64,000 bases of DNA from Peterkaempfera sp044755465 (GCF_044755465.1 NZ_JBIVRB010000001.1:1426001-1490000); one strand, 5' to 3'; positions 15,631 to 24,582 are shown, counted from the stretch's first letter. Numbers and translations: made by a program. Notes: generated by a model from the letters alone, not told the origin.

Positions 15631-16583
15631 GCGCCCCCGCCCGCAGCCGCCGACCCGGCCTCGCCGCAGCCGCCGCGCTGCTGCCCCTGCTGGCGCTGAC
15701 CGCCTGCGGCTCCGGTGACCCCGCCACCGTCCGGGCCGCCGCCGGGCCCGGCGCGTCCGCACCCGGTGACGACCCGGTCGCCGCCGTGGCCGAGGTCGAC
15801 TCCATCGCGGCGCTGCTCCCGGCCGACGTACGCAAGGCCGGCACCGTACGGGTGGGCACCGCTGCCGGCGGCAGCCCGCCCGGCGTCTACTTCGCGGACG
15901 CCGACCACCGGAAGCCGGTCGGCCTGGACGTCGACATCGCGGACGCGGTCGGCAAGGTGCTGGGCCTGCGGATCGACCGGGAGATCGCGACCTTCGAGAC
16001 CATCCTCCCGGCGCTGGACAGCGGCAAGTACGACGTCGGCACCGGCAACTTCGGCGTCACCAATGAGCGGCTGAAGACCATCGACTTCGTCACCTACATC
16101 GACGACGGCCAGGGGTTCGCGGTCCGGACCGGCAACACCTCGCTCGGCAAGGTCACCGACCTCACCCAGCTCTGCGGGCTGACGGTGGGCACCGGCGCCG
16201 GCACCACCTTCGAGGCGACCCTGAACGCCCACAAGGACGACTGCGTCAAGGCCGGCAAGAAGCCGTACCAGGTCAAGGTCTTCTCCGAGCAGGCCGCCAC
16301 CCTCACCGGACTCCAGCAGGGCCGGCTGGACGTGCTGATGTCCACCATCAACGGCCTGCGCTACCAGGAGTCCCAACCGGCCGCGAAGGTCACCTTCCTC
16401 AATGAGTTCCACCGGCTGGACGTCGGCTTCGCCTTCGCCAAGGGCTCCCCGCTGACCAGGGCGTTCCAGGCCGCCGTCAACCAGCTGATCAAGGACGGCA
16501 GCTACGCCCGCATCCTGCGGAAGTGGGGAACCACCGGCTCCGCGATCACCGAATCCCGGATCAACCCGCCGGAGTTGCCATGA
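15627..16583 (+). CDS. ABC transporter solute-binding lipoprotein (polar amino acid type)
   Basis: A 318-aa family-3 binding protein. Its lipoprotein signal ends LLALTACGSG (lipobox LTAC), so the mature protein is anchored outside the membrane. The SBP_bac_3 core is visible at VDIADAVGKVLGLRIDRE, YDVGTGNFGVTNERLKTIDF and the C-terminal LIKDGSYARILRKWG. It overlaps the acetyltransferase stop (ATGA at 15627) and the permease start (ATGA at 16580). Paired with a second binding protein at 18474, as TcyJ and TcyK are paired in the B. subtilis cystine/S-methylcysteine system. Confidence 0.92.
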   Translation: MSAPARSRRPGLAAAAALLPLLALTACGSGDPATVRAAAGPGASAPGDDPVAAVAEVDSIAALLPADVRKAGTVRVGTAAGGSPPGVYFADADHRKPVGLDVDIADAVGKVLGLRIDREIATFETILPALDSGKYDVGTGNFGVTNERLKTIDFVTYIDDGQGFAVRTGNTSLGKVTDLTQLCGLTVGTGAGTTFEATLNAHKDDCVKAGKKPYQVKVFSEQAATLTGLQQGRLDVLMSTINGLRYQESQPAAKVTFLNEFHRLDVGFAFAKGSPLTRAFQAAVNQLIKDGSYARILRKWGTTGSAITESRINPPELP

Positions 16584-17677
16584 CCACCCCCGGCATCGCC
16601 ACCGAGGCGGCCGCCCCTGAGCCGACCGCCGAGCCGACCGCCGAGCCGAGCGTTGCGCAGCCGCCCGCCACCGCGAGCGCGCCCGACCCGGCCGCGCTGA
16701 CCGTCGTACCCGCCCGCCACCCCTGGCGCTGGGCGGCCGCCGTCGCCGTACTGGTGCTGGTCGCCCAGTTCCTGCACGGCCTGGCCACCAACCCCGCCTG
16801 GGACTGGGCCACCTTCGCGGACTTCGCCGCCTCCGGCACGGTGCTCCGCGCGGTCGGCGTCACCCTGCAACTCACCGTCTACGGCACCCTGCTGGGCTTC
16901 GCGCTCGGCGTGGTGCTGGCCTTCATGCGGCTGTCGCGCAACCCGGTGCTCCAGACCGTGGCCTGGGTCTACATCTGGGCGTTCCGCTCCATCCCGCTGA
17001 TCGTGCAGCTGCTGTTCTGGTTCAACCTCTCCTACCTCTACCGGCGGCTCGGCGTCGGCGTCCCGTTCGGCCCGACCGTCTGGTCCTTCGACACCATGAG
17101 CCTGGTCGGCGCGCTGGGCGCGGCGGTCATCGGGCTGGCGCTGCACCAGGCCGCGTACGCCGCCGAGATCGTCCGGGCCGGAGTGCTCGCGGTCGACCAC
17201 GGCCAGCTGGAGGCCGCCGCCGCGCTGGGCATCCCCCGGCTGCGGCAGATCCGCCGGATCGTACTGCCGCAGGCGATGCGGTCCATCCTGCCCAACGCCG
17301 CCAACGAGGTGATCTCGCTCTTCAAGGGCACTTCGATCGTCTCGGTGATGGCGATCGGCGAGCTGTTCTACCAGGTGCAGGTGGTCTACGGGCGCAACGG
17401 GCGGGTGGTGCCGCTGCTGATGGTCGCCACCGCCTGGTACGTGGTGCTCACCACCGTGCTGTCCGTCGCCCAGTACTACCTGGAGCGCCACTTCGCCCGG
17501 GGCGCCAGCCGCACCCCGCCGCCCACCCCGCTGCAACGCGCCCGCCGCGCCGTACGGGGGCTGCGCGCGGCGGCGGCCCGGCGGGACGAGGCCGTCACCC
17601 CCGGCCGGCTCACCCCGGACCGGCTCGGCCCGGACCGGCTCGCCCCGGACCAGGTCATCTCAGGAGGCACCGAATGA
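16580..17677 (+). CDS. Polar amino acid-type ABC transporter permease
   Basis: A 365-aa permease starting at ATG 16580 within the stop of the binding-protein gene. An N-terminal Pro/Ala/Thr-rich extension (~45 residues) is followed by the HisM-type membrane domain and an EAA loop (EAAAALGIPRLRQIRRIVLP). It closely resembles the permease at 12347-13354, which is transcribed away from it. A C-terminal tail contains short repeats of PDRLxPDR. The ATPase gene overlaps its stop (ATGA at 17674). Confidence 0.92.
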   Translation: MTTPGIATEAAAPEPTAEPTAEPSVAQPPATASAPDPAALTVVPARHPWRWAAAVAVLVLVAQFLHGLATNPAWDWATFADFAASGTVLRAVGVTLQLTVYGTLLGFALGVVLAFMRLSRNPVLQTVAWVYIWAFRSIPLIVQLLFWFNLSYLYRRLGVGVPFGPTVWSFDTMSLVGALGAAVIGLALHQAAYAAEIVRAGVLAVDHGQLEAAAALGIPRLRQIRRIVLPQAMRSILPNAANEVISLFKGTSIVSVMAIGELFYQVQVVYGRNGRVVPLLMVATAWYVVLTTVLSVAQYYLERHFARGASRTPPPTPLQRARRAVRGLRAAAARRDEAVTPGRLTPDRLGPDRLAPDQVISGGTE

Positions 17678-18438
17678 GTGATGTGATGGTGGACGTACGC
17701 GGCGTCCACAAGAGCTTCGGCCCGCTGGAGGTGCTGCGCGGGGTCGACCTCCAGGTGCGGGCCGGCGAGGTCACCGTGGTCCTCGGGCCGTCCGGCTCCG
17801 GGAAGTCCACCCTGCTGCGCAGCATCAACCACCTGGAGAAGGTCGACCGGGGCCGGATCAGCATCGACGGCGAGCTGATCGGCTACCGCCGCTCCGGGGA
17901 CCGGCTGCATGAACTGCGGGAGCGGGAGATCCTGCGGCAGCGCACCCACATCGGCTTCGTCTTCCAGAACTTCAACCTCTTCCCGCACCTCACCGTGGCC
18001 GAGAACCTCATCGAGGCGCCGGTCCACGCGCTGCACCGCCCCCGCAAGGAGGCCGCGGCGGCGGCCGAACGGCTGCTGGCCCGGGTCGGGCTGTCCGACA
18101 AGGCGGACGCCTACCCCCGGCAGCTCTCCGGCGGCCAGCAGCAGCGGGTGGCCATCGCCCGAGCGCTGGCCCTGGAACCCAAGGTGCTGCTCTTCGACGA
18201 GCCCACCTCGGCGCTCGACCCGGAGCTGGTCGGCGAGGTGCTTGAAGTGATCAAGGACCTGGCCGGCAGCGGCACCACCATGGTCGTCGTCACCCATGAG
18301 ATCGGCTTCGCCCGCGAGGTGGCCGACACCGTGGTCTTCATGGACGGCGGCGTGATCGTCGAACAGGGCCCGCCCTCGGCCGTACTGGACGATCCGCAGC
18401 ACGAACGCACCCGCGCCTTCCTCGCCAAGGTCCTCTGA
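17674..18438 (+). CDS. ABC transporter ATPase (polar amino acid type)
   Basis: A 254-aa ATPase with Walker A GPSGSGKST (39-46), Q-loop FVFQNFNLFPHLTVAEN, signature LSGGQQQRVAIARAL, Walker B LLFDEPTSALD and H-loop VTHE. These are the hallmarks of GlnQ/TcyN-type importers. ATGA overlap at 17674 couples it to the permease; AGGAGG lies at about 17661-17666. It is the only ATPase in the cluster and presumably serves both permeases. Confidence 0.95.
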   Translation: MSDVMVDVRGVHKSFGPLEVLRGVDLQVRAGEVTVVLGPSGSGKSTLLRSINHLEKVDRGRISIDGELIGYRRSGDRLHELREREILRQRTHIGFVFQNFNLFPHLTVAENLIEAPVHALHRPRKEAAAAAERLLARVGLSDKADAYPRQLSGGQQQRVAIARALALEPKVLLFDEPTSALDPELVGEVLEVIKDLAGSGTTMVVVTHEIGFAREVADTVVFMDGGVIVEQGPPSAVLDDPQHERTRAFLAKVL

Positions 18439-18473
18439 CACACCCCCCGCATCCGATCCCGGAGGAATCACCC

Positions 18474-19463
18474 ATGCCCACCTCGCTCGCCCGCCGCTCG
18501 GCCGCCGTCCCGCTCGGCCTCGCCGCCGCCCTCACCCTCGCCGCCTGCGGCGGCTCCGCCGACGCGGGCCAGGCCAAGGCCGCGCCCAAGACCCGCAAGG
18601 TCGCCGGGACCACCTTCGACCTCAGCCCCGACCAGCACCGGATCACCACGCCCGAGGTGCCCGCCATCGCCGCCCTCGTCCCCCAGGCGATCCGCAGCAG
18701 AGGCACCCTGGAGGTGGTCGACTCGGCCACCACCTCGCCACCGCTCGACTTCTACGCCACCGACGACAGAACCGTGATCGGCGTGGAGACCGACATCGCC
18801 CATCTGATCGCGGACGTCCTCGGCCTGACCATGCACCAGAACACGGGTGCCTGGGAGCAGATCTTCGTCGGCCTGGACAGCGGCAAGTACGACCTCGGCG
18901 TCAGCAACATCACCGTCACCGAGGAGCGCAAGGAGAAGTACGACTTCGCCACCTACCGGCTGGACAACCTGGCCTTCGAGGCCCGCAAGGGCAGCGGGCT
19001 GCGGATCGGCGGCCCCCGGGACGTGGCCGGCCGCACCATCGGTGTCGCCTCCGGCACCAACCAGGAGAAACTGCTGGTCGACTGGAGCGCAGCGGACGTC
19101 AAGAACGGCCTCAAGCCGGTGGACATCAAGTACTACCAGAAGCCCAGCGACTACTACCTGGCCCTCGGCTCCGGCCGCATCGAGGCATGGCTCGGCCCCA
19201 ACCCCAGCGCCGCCTACCACGTGGCCGCCGCCGGTGAGAGCGAGATCGCCGGTACCTACTCGGGCGGCGGCGCCACCGTGCAGGGCAAGATCGCCGCCAC
19301 CACCAAGAAGGACAACGGCCTGATCAAGGCGGTGCAGCAGGCCCTGCAGACCGTCATCGACAACGGCAGCTACGCCCAGGTGCTCAAGCGCTGGGGCCTG
19401 TCCGGCGAGGCGGTGCCCACCTCCGAGCTCAACCCGCCCGGCCTGCCCAAGACCGGCACCTGA
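18474..19463 (+). CDS. Second ABC transporter solute-binding lipoprotein
   Basis: A 329-aa family-3 binding protein with lipobox LAACGGS and the core pattern ETDIAHLIADVLGL ... YDLGVSNITVTEERKEKYDF ... NGSYAQVLKRWG. It lies 35 bp after the ATPase gene with GGAGG ahead of its ATG. It differs enough from the first binding protein to suggest a different ligand or affinity. The two-binding-protein, two-permease, one-ATPase composition matches TcyJKLMN of B. subtilis. Confidence 0.9.
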   Translation: MPTSLARRSAAVPLGLAAALTLAACGGSADAGQAKAAPKTRKVAGTTFDLSPDQHRITTPEVPAIAALVPQAIRSRGTLEVVDSATTSPPLDFYATDDRTVIGVETDIAHLIADVLGLTMHQNTGAWEQIFVGLDSGKYDLGVSNITVTEERKEKYDFATYRLDNLAFEARKGSGLRIGGPRDVAGRTIGVASGTNQEKLLVDWSAADVKNGLKPVDIKYYQKPSDYYLALGSGRIEAWLGPNPSAAYHVAAAGESEIAGTYSGGGATVQGKIAATTKKDNGLIKAVQQALQTVIDNGSYAQVLKRWGLSGEAVPTSELNPPGLPKTGT

Positions 19464-19506
19464 CCACCGGCACACCACCGCCATCGAGGAACCATCGAGG
19501 AACCCC

Positions 19507-20670
19507 ATGCCCCGCCAGCTGCACCTCTCCGCCGCCCTGGACGGCGCCGGGCGGCATCCCGCCGCCTGGCGCGCCGCCGGGCTCCACCCCGCCGAGCTGT
19601 TCACCGCCGCGTACTGGACCGGCCTCGCCCGCCTCGCCGAGCGCGGCACCCTGGACCTGGTCACCCTGGGTGACTCCCTCGCCCCGCCCGACACCCGCGA
19701 CGACCGGGTACGCGGCCGGCTGGACGCGGCGGCCACCCTGGCCCGGGTCGCCCCCGGCACCAGCCGGATCGGCCTGGTGCCCACCGTCACCACCACCCAC
19801 ACCGAGCCCTTCCACACCGCCGTCTCGCTCCAGACCCTGGACTGGGTCAGCGAGGGCCGGGCCGGCTGGCTGGTCGACGTCTCCGCCACCGAGGCGGAGG
19901 CCCGCGCGGTCGGCCGCCGCCCGGTCGCCCCGGCCGCCGAGCTGTGGCGGGAGGCCGCGGCCGCCGCCGAGGTCGCCGCCCGGCTCTGGGACAGCTGGGA
20001 GGACGACGCCGAGATCCGCGACACCGCCACCGGCCGCTTCATCGACCGCGACAAGCTGCACTACATCGACTACCAGGGGCCCGACTTCGCGGTGCGCGGG
20101 CCGTCCATCGTGCCCCGCTCGCCGCAGGGCCGGGCGGTCGTCGCCGTCGCGCTGGACCCGGCCGACCCCGAGGAACGCTGGGCGTTCGCCGCCGAGCGGG
20201 CCGATGTGGTGCTGCTCGCCGCCCGCCACCCGGCCACCGCCCGGGGCGCCCGCGAGGTGCTGCGCCGCCGCGCGGCCCAGGCCGGCCGCGAACCGGACAC
20301 GCTGACCGTGCTGGTACGGATCGCGGTCACCCTGGCCGCCGACTCCGCCGCCGCGCAGGCCCGGACCGCCGAGCTGGACGCGCTGGCGGGTCCCCCGGAG
20401 CAGCGCGAACCGGGCACCGTCGCCTACACCGGCACCGCCGCCGGGCTCGCGGACCTGTTCGCGCAGTGGCAGGCCGCCGACGCCGCCGACGGCTTCCATC
20501 TGCTGCCCGCCGTGCTGCCGGCCGACCTGGCGGCGGTGGTGGACGAGCTGGTGCCGCTGCTGCGCGAGCGCGGCCTGTTCCACAGCGGGTACACCGGCCG
20601 TACGCTCCGCGACCACCTCGGCCTGGCCCGGCCCGCCAGCCGCTACGCCCCCTCGGAGGTGGCCCGATGA
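19507..20670 (+). CDS. LLM-class flavin-dependent monooxygenase
   Basis: A 387-aa luciferase-like monooxygenase. The barrel is recognisable at LARLAERGTLDLVTLGDSLA, RIGLVPTVTTTHTEPFHTA and the C-terminal GRTLRDHLGL shared with the next gene. Reduced FMN would be supplied by another protein. The ATG is preceded by a tandem duplication of the 11-mer CATCGAGGAAC (19482-19503) that doubles the ribosome-binding site. The stop overlaps the next monooxygenase gene as ATGA. In the B. subtilis ytmI operon CmoO is a comparable LLM protein. Confidence 0.85.
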   Translation: MPRQLHLSAALDGAGRHPAAWRAAGLHPAELFTAAYWTGLARLAERGTLDLVTLGDSLAPPDTRDDRVRGRLDAAATLARVAPGTSRIGLVPTVTTTHTEPFHTAVSLQTLDWVSEGRAGWLVDVSATEAEARAVGRRPVAPAAELWREAAAAAEVAARLWDSWEDDAEIRDTATGRFIDRDKLHYIDYQGPDFAVRGPSIVPRSPQGRAVVAVALDPADPEERWAFAAERADVVLLAARHPATARGAREVLRRRAAQAGREPDTLTVLVRIAVTLAADSAAAQARTAELDALAGPPEQREPGTVAYTGTAAGLADLFAQWQAADAADGFHLLPAVLPADLAAVVDELVPLLRERGLFHSGYTGRTLRDHLGLARPASRYAPSEVAR

Positions 20671-22070
20671 CCCCGCCGCCCACCACCCACGCGCCCACCG
20701 CCTACACGTCCGCCGGACATGCCTCCGCCGACCGCCCGCTGAAGCAGATCCACCTGGGCGCGCACTTCCCCGGCGTCAACAACACCACGGTGTGGACCGA
20801 TCCGGCCTCCCGCAGCCAGATCGATTTCGCGTCGTTCCGGCACCTGGCGCGGACCGCCGAGCGCGGCCTGTTCGACTTCTTCTTCCTGGCGGAGGGGCTG
20901 CGGCTGCGCGAGCACAAGGGCCGCATCCACGACCTGGACGTGGTCGGCCGCCCCGAGTCGCTCACCCTGCTGAACGCGCTGGCCGCCGTCACCGACCGGC
21001 TCGGCCTGGCCGCCACCGTCAACGCCACCTTCAACGAGCCGTACGAGCTGGCCCGCCGGCTCGCCTCGCTCGACCACCTCTCCGACGGCCGCGCGGCCTG
21101 GAACATCGTCACCTCCTCCGACGCCTTCACCGGGGAGAACTTCCGGCGCGGCGGCTTCCTGGACCGGGCCGACCGCTACCACCGGGCCGCCGAGTTCGTG
21201 GCCGTTGCCCGCCGGCTCTGGGAGTCCTGGCAGCCGGACGCGCTGGACTCCGGCGACCCGGCCCGCTTCGTCCGCCCCGGCGGCATCCGGGAGGTCCGGC
21301 ACTCCGGGCCGCAGTTCGACATCACCGCCGAGGCCGGCTGGCCGCGCTCGCCGCAGGTCCACCCGGTGCTCATCCAGGCCGGGGACTCCGACGACGGGCG
21401 GGAGTTCGGCGCCGCCACCGCCGATGTGATCTTCAGCCGGCACAGCACCCTGGAGGCGGGCCGGGCGTTCCACGCCGACGTCAAGCGGCGGCTGGCCGCG
21501 TACGGCCGCAAACCCGACGAGCTGAAGATCATGCCGGGGGTGACCTTCGTCCTCGGCGACACCGAGCAGGAGGCCGCCGAGCGCGCCGCCGAGATCCGCC
21601 GCGCCCAGGTCGGCCCGCAGACCGCGCTGGCCTTCCTGGAGCAGGTCTGGGGCTTCGACCTCTCCGGGTACGACCCGGACGGCCCGCTGCCGGAGCGCGA
21701 CCCCGACCCGGAGTCCACCCTGGTACAGGGCAGGGTCCGGATCGGGGAACCGCTCGCCGTCGCGGCCCGCTGGCGGGCCGTCGCGGAGCAGCAGCGGCTC
21801 TCCATCCGGGAGCTGGTCATCGAGGTGACCGGCCGCCAGTCGTTCATCGGCACCCCGGCGACAGTGGCCGCGCAGCTCAACGAGTACGTGCAGTCCGACG
21901 CCGCCGACGGCTTCATCCTGGTGCCCCATCTGACCCCCGGCGGCCTGGACGACTTCGTGGACCGGGTGGTGCCGCTGCTCCAGGAACGGGGCGTCTTCCG
22001 CACCGCGTACACCGGCCGTACGCTCCGTGACCACCTCGGCCTCGCCACCCCGCGCGAACCGGCGGGCTGA
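20667..22070 (+). CDS. NtaA/DmoA/CmoJ-type FMN-dependent monooxygenase
   Basis: A 467-aa member of the NtaA/SnaA/DmoA branch of flavin monooxygenases. It has the typical long form, with IHLGAHFPGVNNTTVWTDP near the N-terminus, AAWNIVTSSDAFTGENFRR, and ADVIFSRHSTLEAGRAFHAD. Relatives oxidise aminopolycarboxylates, dimethyl sulfide, or N-acetyl-S-(2-succino)cysteine (CmoJ). GGAGG at 20655-20659 and the ATGA overlap fix the start. It is the last gene of the rightward operon; no clear hairpin follows. As a CmoJ counterpart it would break the C-S bond of an acetylated cysteine adduct, but this is inference from context. Confidence 0.87.
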   Translation: MTPPPTTHAPTAYTSAGHASADRPLKQIHLGAHFPGVNNTTVWTDPASRSQIDFASFRHLARTAERGLFDFFFLAEGLRLREHKGRIHDLDVVGRPESLTLLNALAAVTDRLGLAATVNATFNEPYELARRLASLDHLSDGRAAWNIVTSSDAFTGENFRRGGFLDRADRYHRAAEFVAVARRLWESWQPDALDSGDPARFVRPGGIREVRHSGPQFDITAEAGWPRSPQVHPVLIQAGDSDDGREFGAATADVIFSRHSTLEAGRAFHADVKRRLAAYGRKPDELKIMPGVTFVLGDTEQEAAERAAEIRRAQVGPQTALAFLEQVWGFDLSGYDPDGPLPERDPDPESTLVQGRVRIGEPLAVAARWRAVAEQQRLSIRELVIEVTGRQSFIGTPATVAAQLNEYVQSDAADGFILVPHLTPGGLDDFVDRVVPLLQERGVFRTAYTGRTLRDHLGLATPREPAG

Positions 22071-22374
22071 CCCGCATCCTCATCGTTCTCTCGGCCGAAA
22101 CCCACCCGGCCCTCAGCCGCCACCCGTACGCTGCTCCCCAGGGAAGGAGCCATCCCCCCGAGCTCCGCTCCCTGCCCCCGCGCGGCCACCATCCCCCCGT
22201 GCCGCCGGGGTCGGGCCGGGCCCGCCGCGCCGCTGGACACGTCGCCGCGAGGCCCGGCCCCCACAGCCACCGGCCGGGCCGACCGTGGACGCTCACCCCC
22301 GTCCGCTGACCTGCGCGGCACCCGATGAGCGGCCCCGTCCGGCAGCGCGCCGACCGGGGCCGCACAATGTGCGG
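22071..22374. other. Intergenic stretch (304 bp), no gene seen
   Basis: Between the NtaA-type gene and the second GNAT gene. Pro/Arg-rich low-complexity translation in all frames argues against coding. The only structures noticed are a TACGCT hexamer (near 22116) followed by GGAAGGAG without a start codon, and the 15-base palindrome CCGCACAATGTGCGG (22360-22374) directly abutting the next start. Confidence 0.5.
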
Positions 22375-22950
22375 ATGACCGAGAGATCCGCGCCCGACTT
22401 CCGCACCAAGCCCACCCTGCCGGGGGAGAAGGTGGTGCTCCGCCCGGTGACCGCCGAGGACGCCGCCGTGCTGTACCCGCTGATGGACGAGCCCGAGGTG
22501 CGGCGGCTCACCGGCAGCCACGGTGAGATCTCCTGGGCGCAGGCCGTCCGGTGGTACGGGACGCGCGCCGACCACCAGGACCGGCTGGACCTGGCCGTGG
22601 TGGACCGGGAGACCGGGGAGTGCGTCGGTGAGGCGGTCCTCAACGAGTGGAGCCCGGCCGACGAGTCCTGCAACTTCCGCATCCTGATCGGCCGCCCGGG
22701 GCAGGGCCGCGGCCTGGGCACCGAGACGGTACGGCTGCTGGTCGGGTACGGCTTCGAGAAGCTGGGCCTGCACCGCATCTCGCTGGAGGTCTACGCCTTC
22801 AATCCCCGGGCCCGCCGTACGTACGAGAAGGTTGGCTTCGTCGCCGAAGGCGTGCTGCGCGACGCGCTGCGCTGGGACGGCGAGTGGGTGGACGCCACCG
22901 TGATGTCGATCCTGGCCGCCGAGTGGGAGCAGCACCGGGGGCGGCCCTGA
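22375..22950 (+). CDS. GNAT acetyltransferase, RimJ/RimL type
   Basis: A 191-aa acetyltransferase of the Acetyltransf_3 (RimJ/RimL/SpeG) group. It shows RPVTAEDAAVLYPLMDEPEV, the acetyl-CoA loop GRPGQGRGLGTETVRLLVGY, and the typical NPRARRTYEKVGFVAEG end. Such enzymes acetylate N-terminal amines of proteins or polyamines. No ribosome site precedes ATG 22375; instead a perfect palindrome CCGCACA-A-TGTGCGG ends one base before it and includes a CACAAT hexamer, so the transcript may be leaderless. It stands alone, not obviously part of the upstream operon. Confidence 0.85.
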   Translation: MTERSAPDFRTKPTLPGEKVVLRPVTAEDAAVLYPLMDEPEVRRLTGSHGEISWAQAVRWYGTRADHQDRLDLAVVDRETGECVGEAVLNEWSPADESCNFRILIGRPGQGRGLGTETVRLLVGYGFEKLGLHRISLEVYAFNPRARRTYEKVGFVAEGVLRDALRWDGEWVDATVMSILAAEWEQHRGRP

Positions 22951-23019
22951 CCGGCGGACGGGCGGGAGCCACGGCACCGGTCGGACCGGTCCCGTGGCTC
23001 CCGGGGGCGAGAACGCCGC

Positions 23020-23196
23020 TCAGCGGTGCTTGAAGACGTTCTTCACATGCTGCCCGGCCTGCTTCAGGTCGCTCTTGTCCTGGTCGGCCTTGCCCTCGGA
23101 CTCCAGGTACGGATCGTCCGTGGCCTTGCCGGTGTGCTCCTTGGCCTTGCCCTTCAGCTTGTCGGCGGCGTTCTCCGCCTTCTTGCCGATGCCCAT
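23020..23196 (-). CDS. CsbD-family stress protein
   Basis: A 58-aa, Lys/Asp/Glu/Ala-rich hydrophilic protein with the CsbD pattern (MGIGKKAENAADKLKGKAKE). GGAGG sits 8 bases ahead of the ATG. CsbD proteins are abundant under general stress in Gram-positive bacteria; in actinomycetes they are often under SigB-type factors. No promoter consensus could be assigned with confidence here. The molecular function is unknown. Confidence 0.88.
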   Translation of the reverse strand: MGIGKKAENAADKLKGKAKEHTGKATDDPYLESEGKADQDKSDLKQAGQHVKNVFKHR

Positions 23197-23416
23197 GGCG
23201 TTTCCCTCCGGATACAGGCGATCGATCCCGGGAGGCCCGGAATCCGTCCTGCGCTGCGCCTGCCCACCGGCTGCCCGGCCATGCCCCCCGGCCCGTTCAC
23301 AGCGGCCTGGGGTCGCCGCCCCCTCGGGTGCGCCGCCGAACACCCCGCCCGGCGTCGGCCGCGCCGCCGACCGCCCAGCAGTCGGTCCGGTCGTACCGCC
23401 TGTCCGCCGCACGCCG

Positions 23417-23432
23417 TACGCTGCCGCAGGTG
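23417..23432 (+). promoter_or_regulatory. Leaderless-type promoter of the Gfo/Idh/MocA gene
   Basis: A TACGCT minus-10 hexamer (23417-23422) followed after exactly 7 bases by the GTG start (23430). There is no ribosome site, the arrangement typical of leaderless actinobacterial genes. Confidence 0.6.
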
Positions 23433-24431
23433 ACCACTGCTGCCCACCGCCCCGTCCGCTGGGGCATCCTCGCCACCGGCGGAATCGCCGCCTCCTTCGC
23501 CGCCGACCTGCGACTGCTCCCCGACGACGCCGAGCTCGCCGCGGTCGGCTCCCGCTCCCTCGCCTCCGCCCAGCGCTTCGCCGACCGCCACGGCATAGCC
23601 CGCGCCCACGGCACCTGGCAGGACCTCGCGGACGACCCGGACGTCGATGTCGTCTACGTCGCCACCCCGCACTCCGCCCACCACGCCGCCGCCTCGCTCT
23701 GCCTGGAGGCCGGAAAGGCGGTGCTCTGCGAGAAGGCGTTCACCCTCAACCTCGCCCAGGCCCAGGACCTGGTCACCCTCGCCCGCAAGCGCGAGCTGTT
23801 CCTGATGGAGGCGATGTGGACGTACGTCAACCCCACCGTGCGCCGCATGCTGGAGCTGATCGCGGACGGCGCCATCGGTGAGGTCCGCTCGGTCCACGCC
23901 GACTTCGGCGCCTCGGTGCCGTACCAGGCCGACCACCGGCTGCACGACCCCGCCCAGGGCGGCGGCGCGCTGCTCGACCTCGGCGTCTACCCGGTCGGCT
24001 TCGCCCAGCTCGTCCTCGGCGCCCCAGCCAGCGTCTCCGCCTGGGCGCACCTCAGCCCGGCCTGCGTGGACGAGAACACCGGCATCCTGCTCGGCTACGA
24101 CAGCGGCGCCGTCGCCAACCTGTCCTGCTCGCTGGTCGCCGGCACCTCCCAGTACGCCGCCGTCAACGGCACCCGGGGCCGGATCGTCTTCGCCCGGGAC
24201 TTCTTCCACCCGGAGGGCTTCGTGCTGCACCGCGAGGGCAGCGAGCCCGAGGAGGTCCGGCTGCCCGCCGACCCGGGCAACGGCTACACCCACGAGGCCC
24301 TTGAGGTGATGCGCTGCCTGCGCGAGGGCGCCACCGAGTCGCCGCTCGTCCCGCTGGACGGCAGCCTCTCGCTGATGGCCACCCTGGACACCGTCCGTGA
24401 CCGGATCGGGCTGCGCTACCCCGACGAGTGA
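23430..24431 (+). CDS. Gfo/Idh/MocA-family NAD(P)-dependent oxidoreductase
   Basis: A 333-aa dehydrogenase. The N-terminal Rossmann domain has WGILATGGIAASFAADL, and the conserved catalytic-region motif CEKAFTLNLAQAQDL includes the family E-K-P/A motif (EKA here). Enzymes of this family oxidise or reduce sugars, inositols and dihydrodiols; closest-looking relatives are trans-1,2-dihydrobenzene-1,2-diol dehydrogenase-like proteins. GTG 23430 is chosen from the leaderless promoter spacing and because the Rossmann fold starts just after it. The substrate is not evident from neighbours. Confidence 0.9.
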   Translation: MTTAAHRPVRWGILATGGIAASFAADLRLLPDDAELAAVGSRSLASAQRFADRHGIARAHGTWQDLADDPDVDVVYVATPHSAHHAAASLCLEAGKAVLCEKAFTLNLAQAQDLVTLARKRELFLMEAMWTYVNPTVRRMLELIADGAIGEVRSVHADFGASVPYQADHRLHDPAQGGGALLDLGVYPVGFAQLVLGAPASVSAWAHLSPACVDENTGILLGYDSGAVANLSCSLVAGTSQYAAVNGTRGRIVFARDFFHPEGFVLHREGSEPEEVRLPADPGNGYTHEALEVMRCLREGATESPLVPLDGSLSLMATLDTVRDRIGLRYPDE

Positions 24432-24437
24432 GCCGAC

Positions 24438-24494
24438 CGGCCCGGCCCGCCCGCACCACCGGCCCGCCGCCCGAGGGCCCGGCGGGCCGGGCCG
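24438..24494 (+). terminator. Hairpin after the Gfo/Idh/MocA gene
   Basis: A perfect 14-bp inverted repeat (24438-24451 with 24481-24494); the 29-base interior can fold further. It lacks a T tract, as is usual in Streptomyces. Confidence 0.5.
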
Positions 24495-24582
24495 CTCACG
24501 CCTGCCGGCGCGGCTGTCGAACGCCGACCGATACCGCGTGAAAGTGCAGTACAAACGCCGGTTCCTGCGCCAGGATAGCCAG

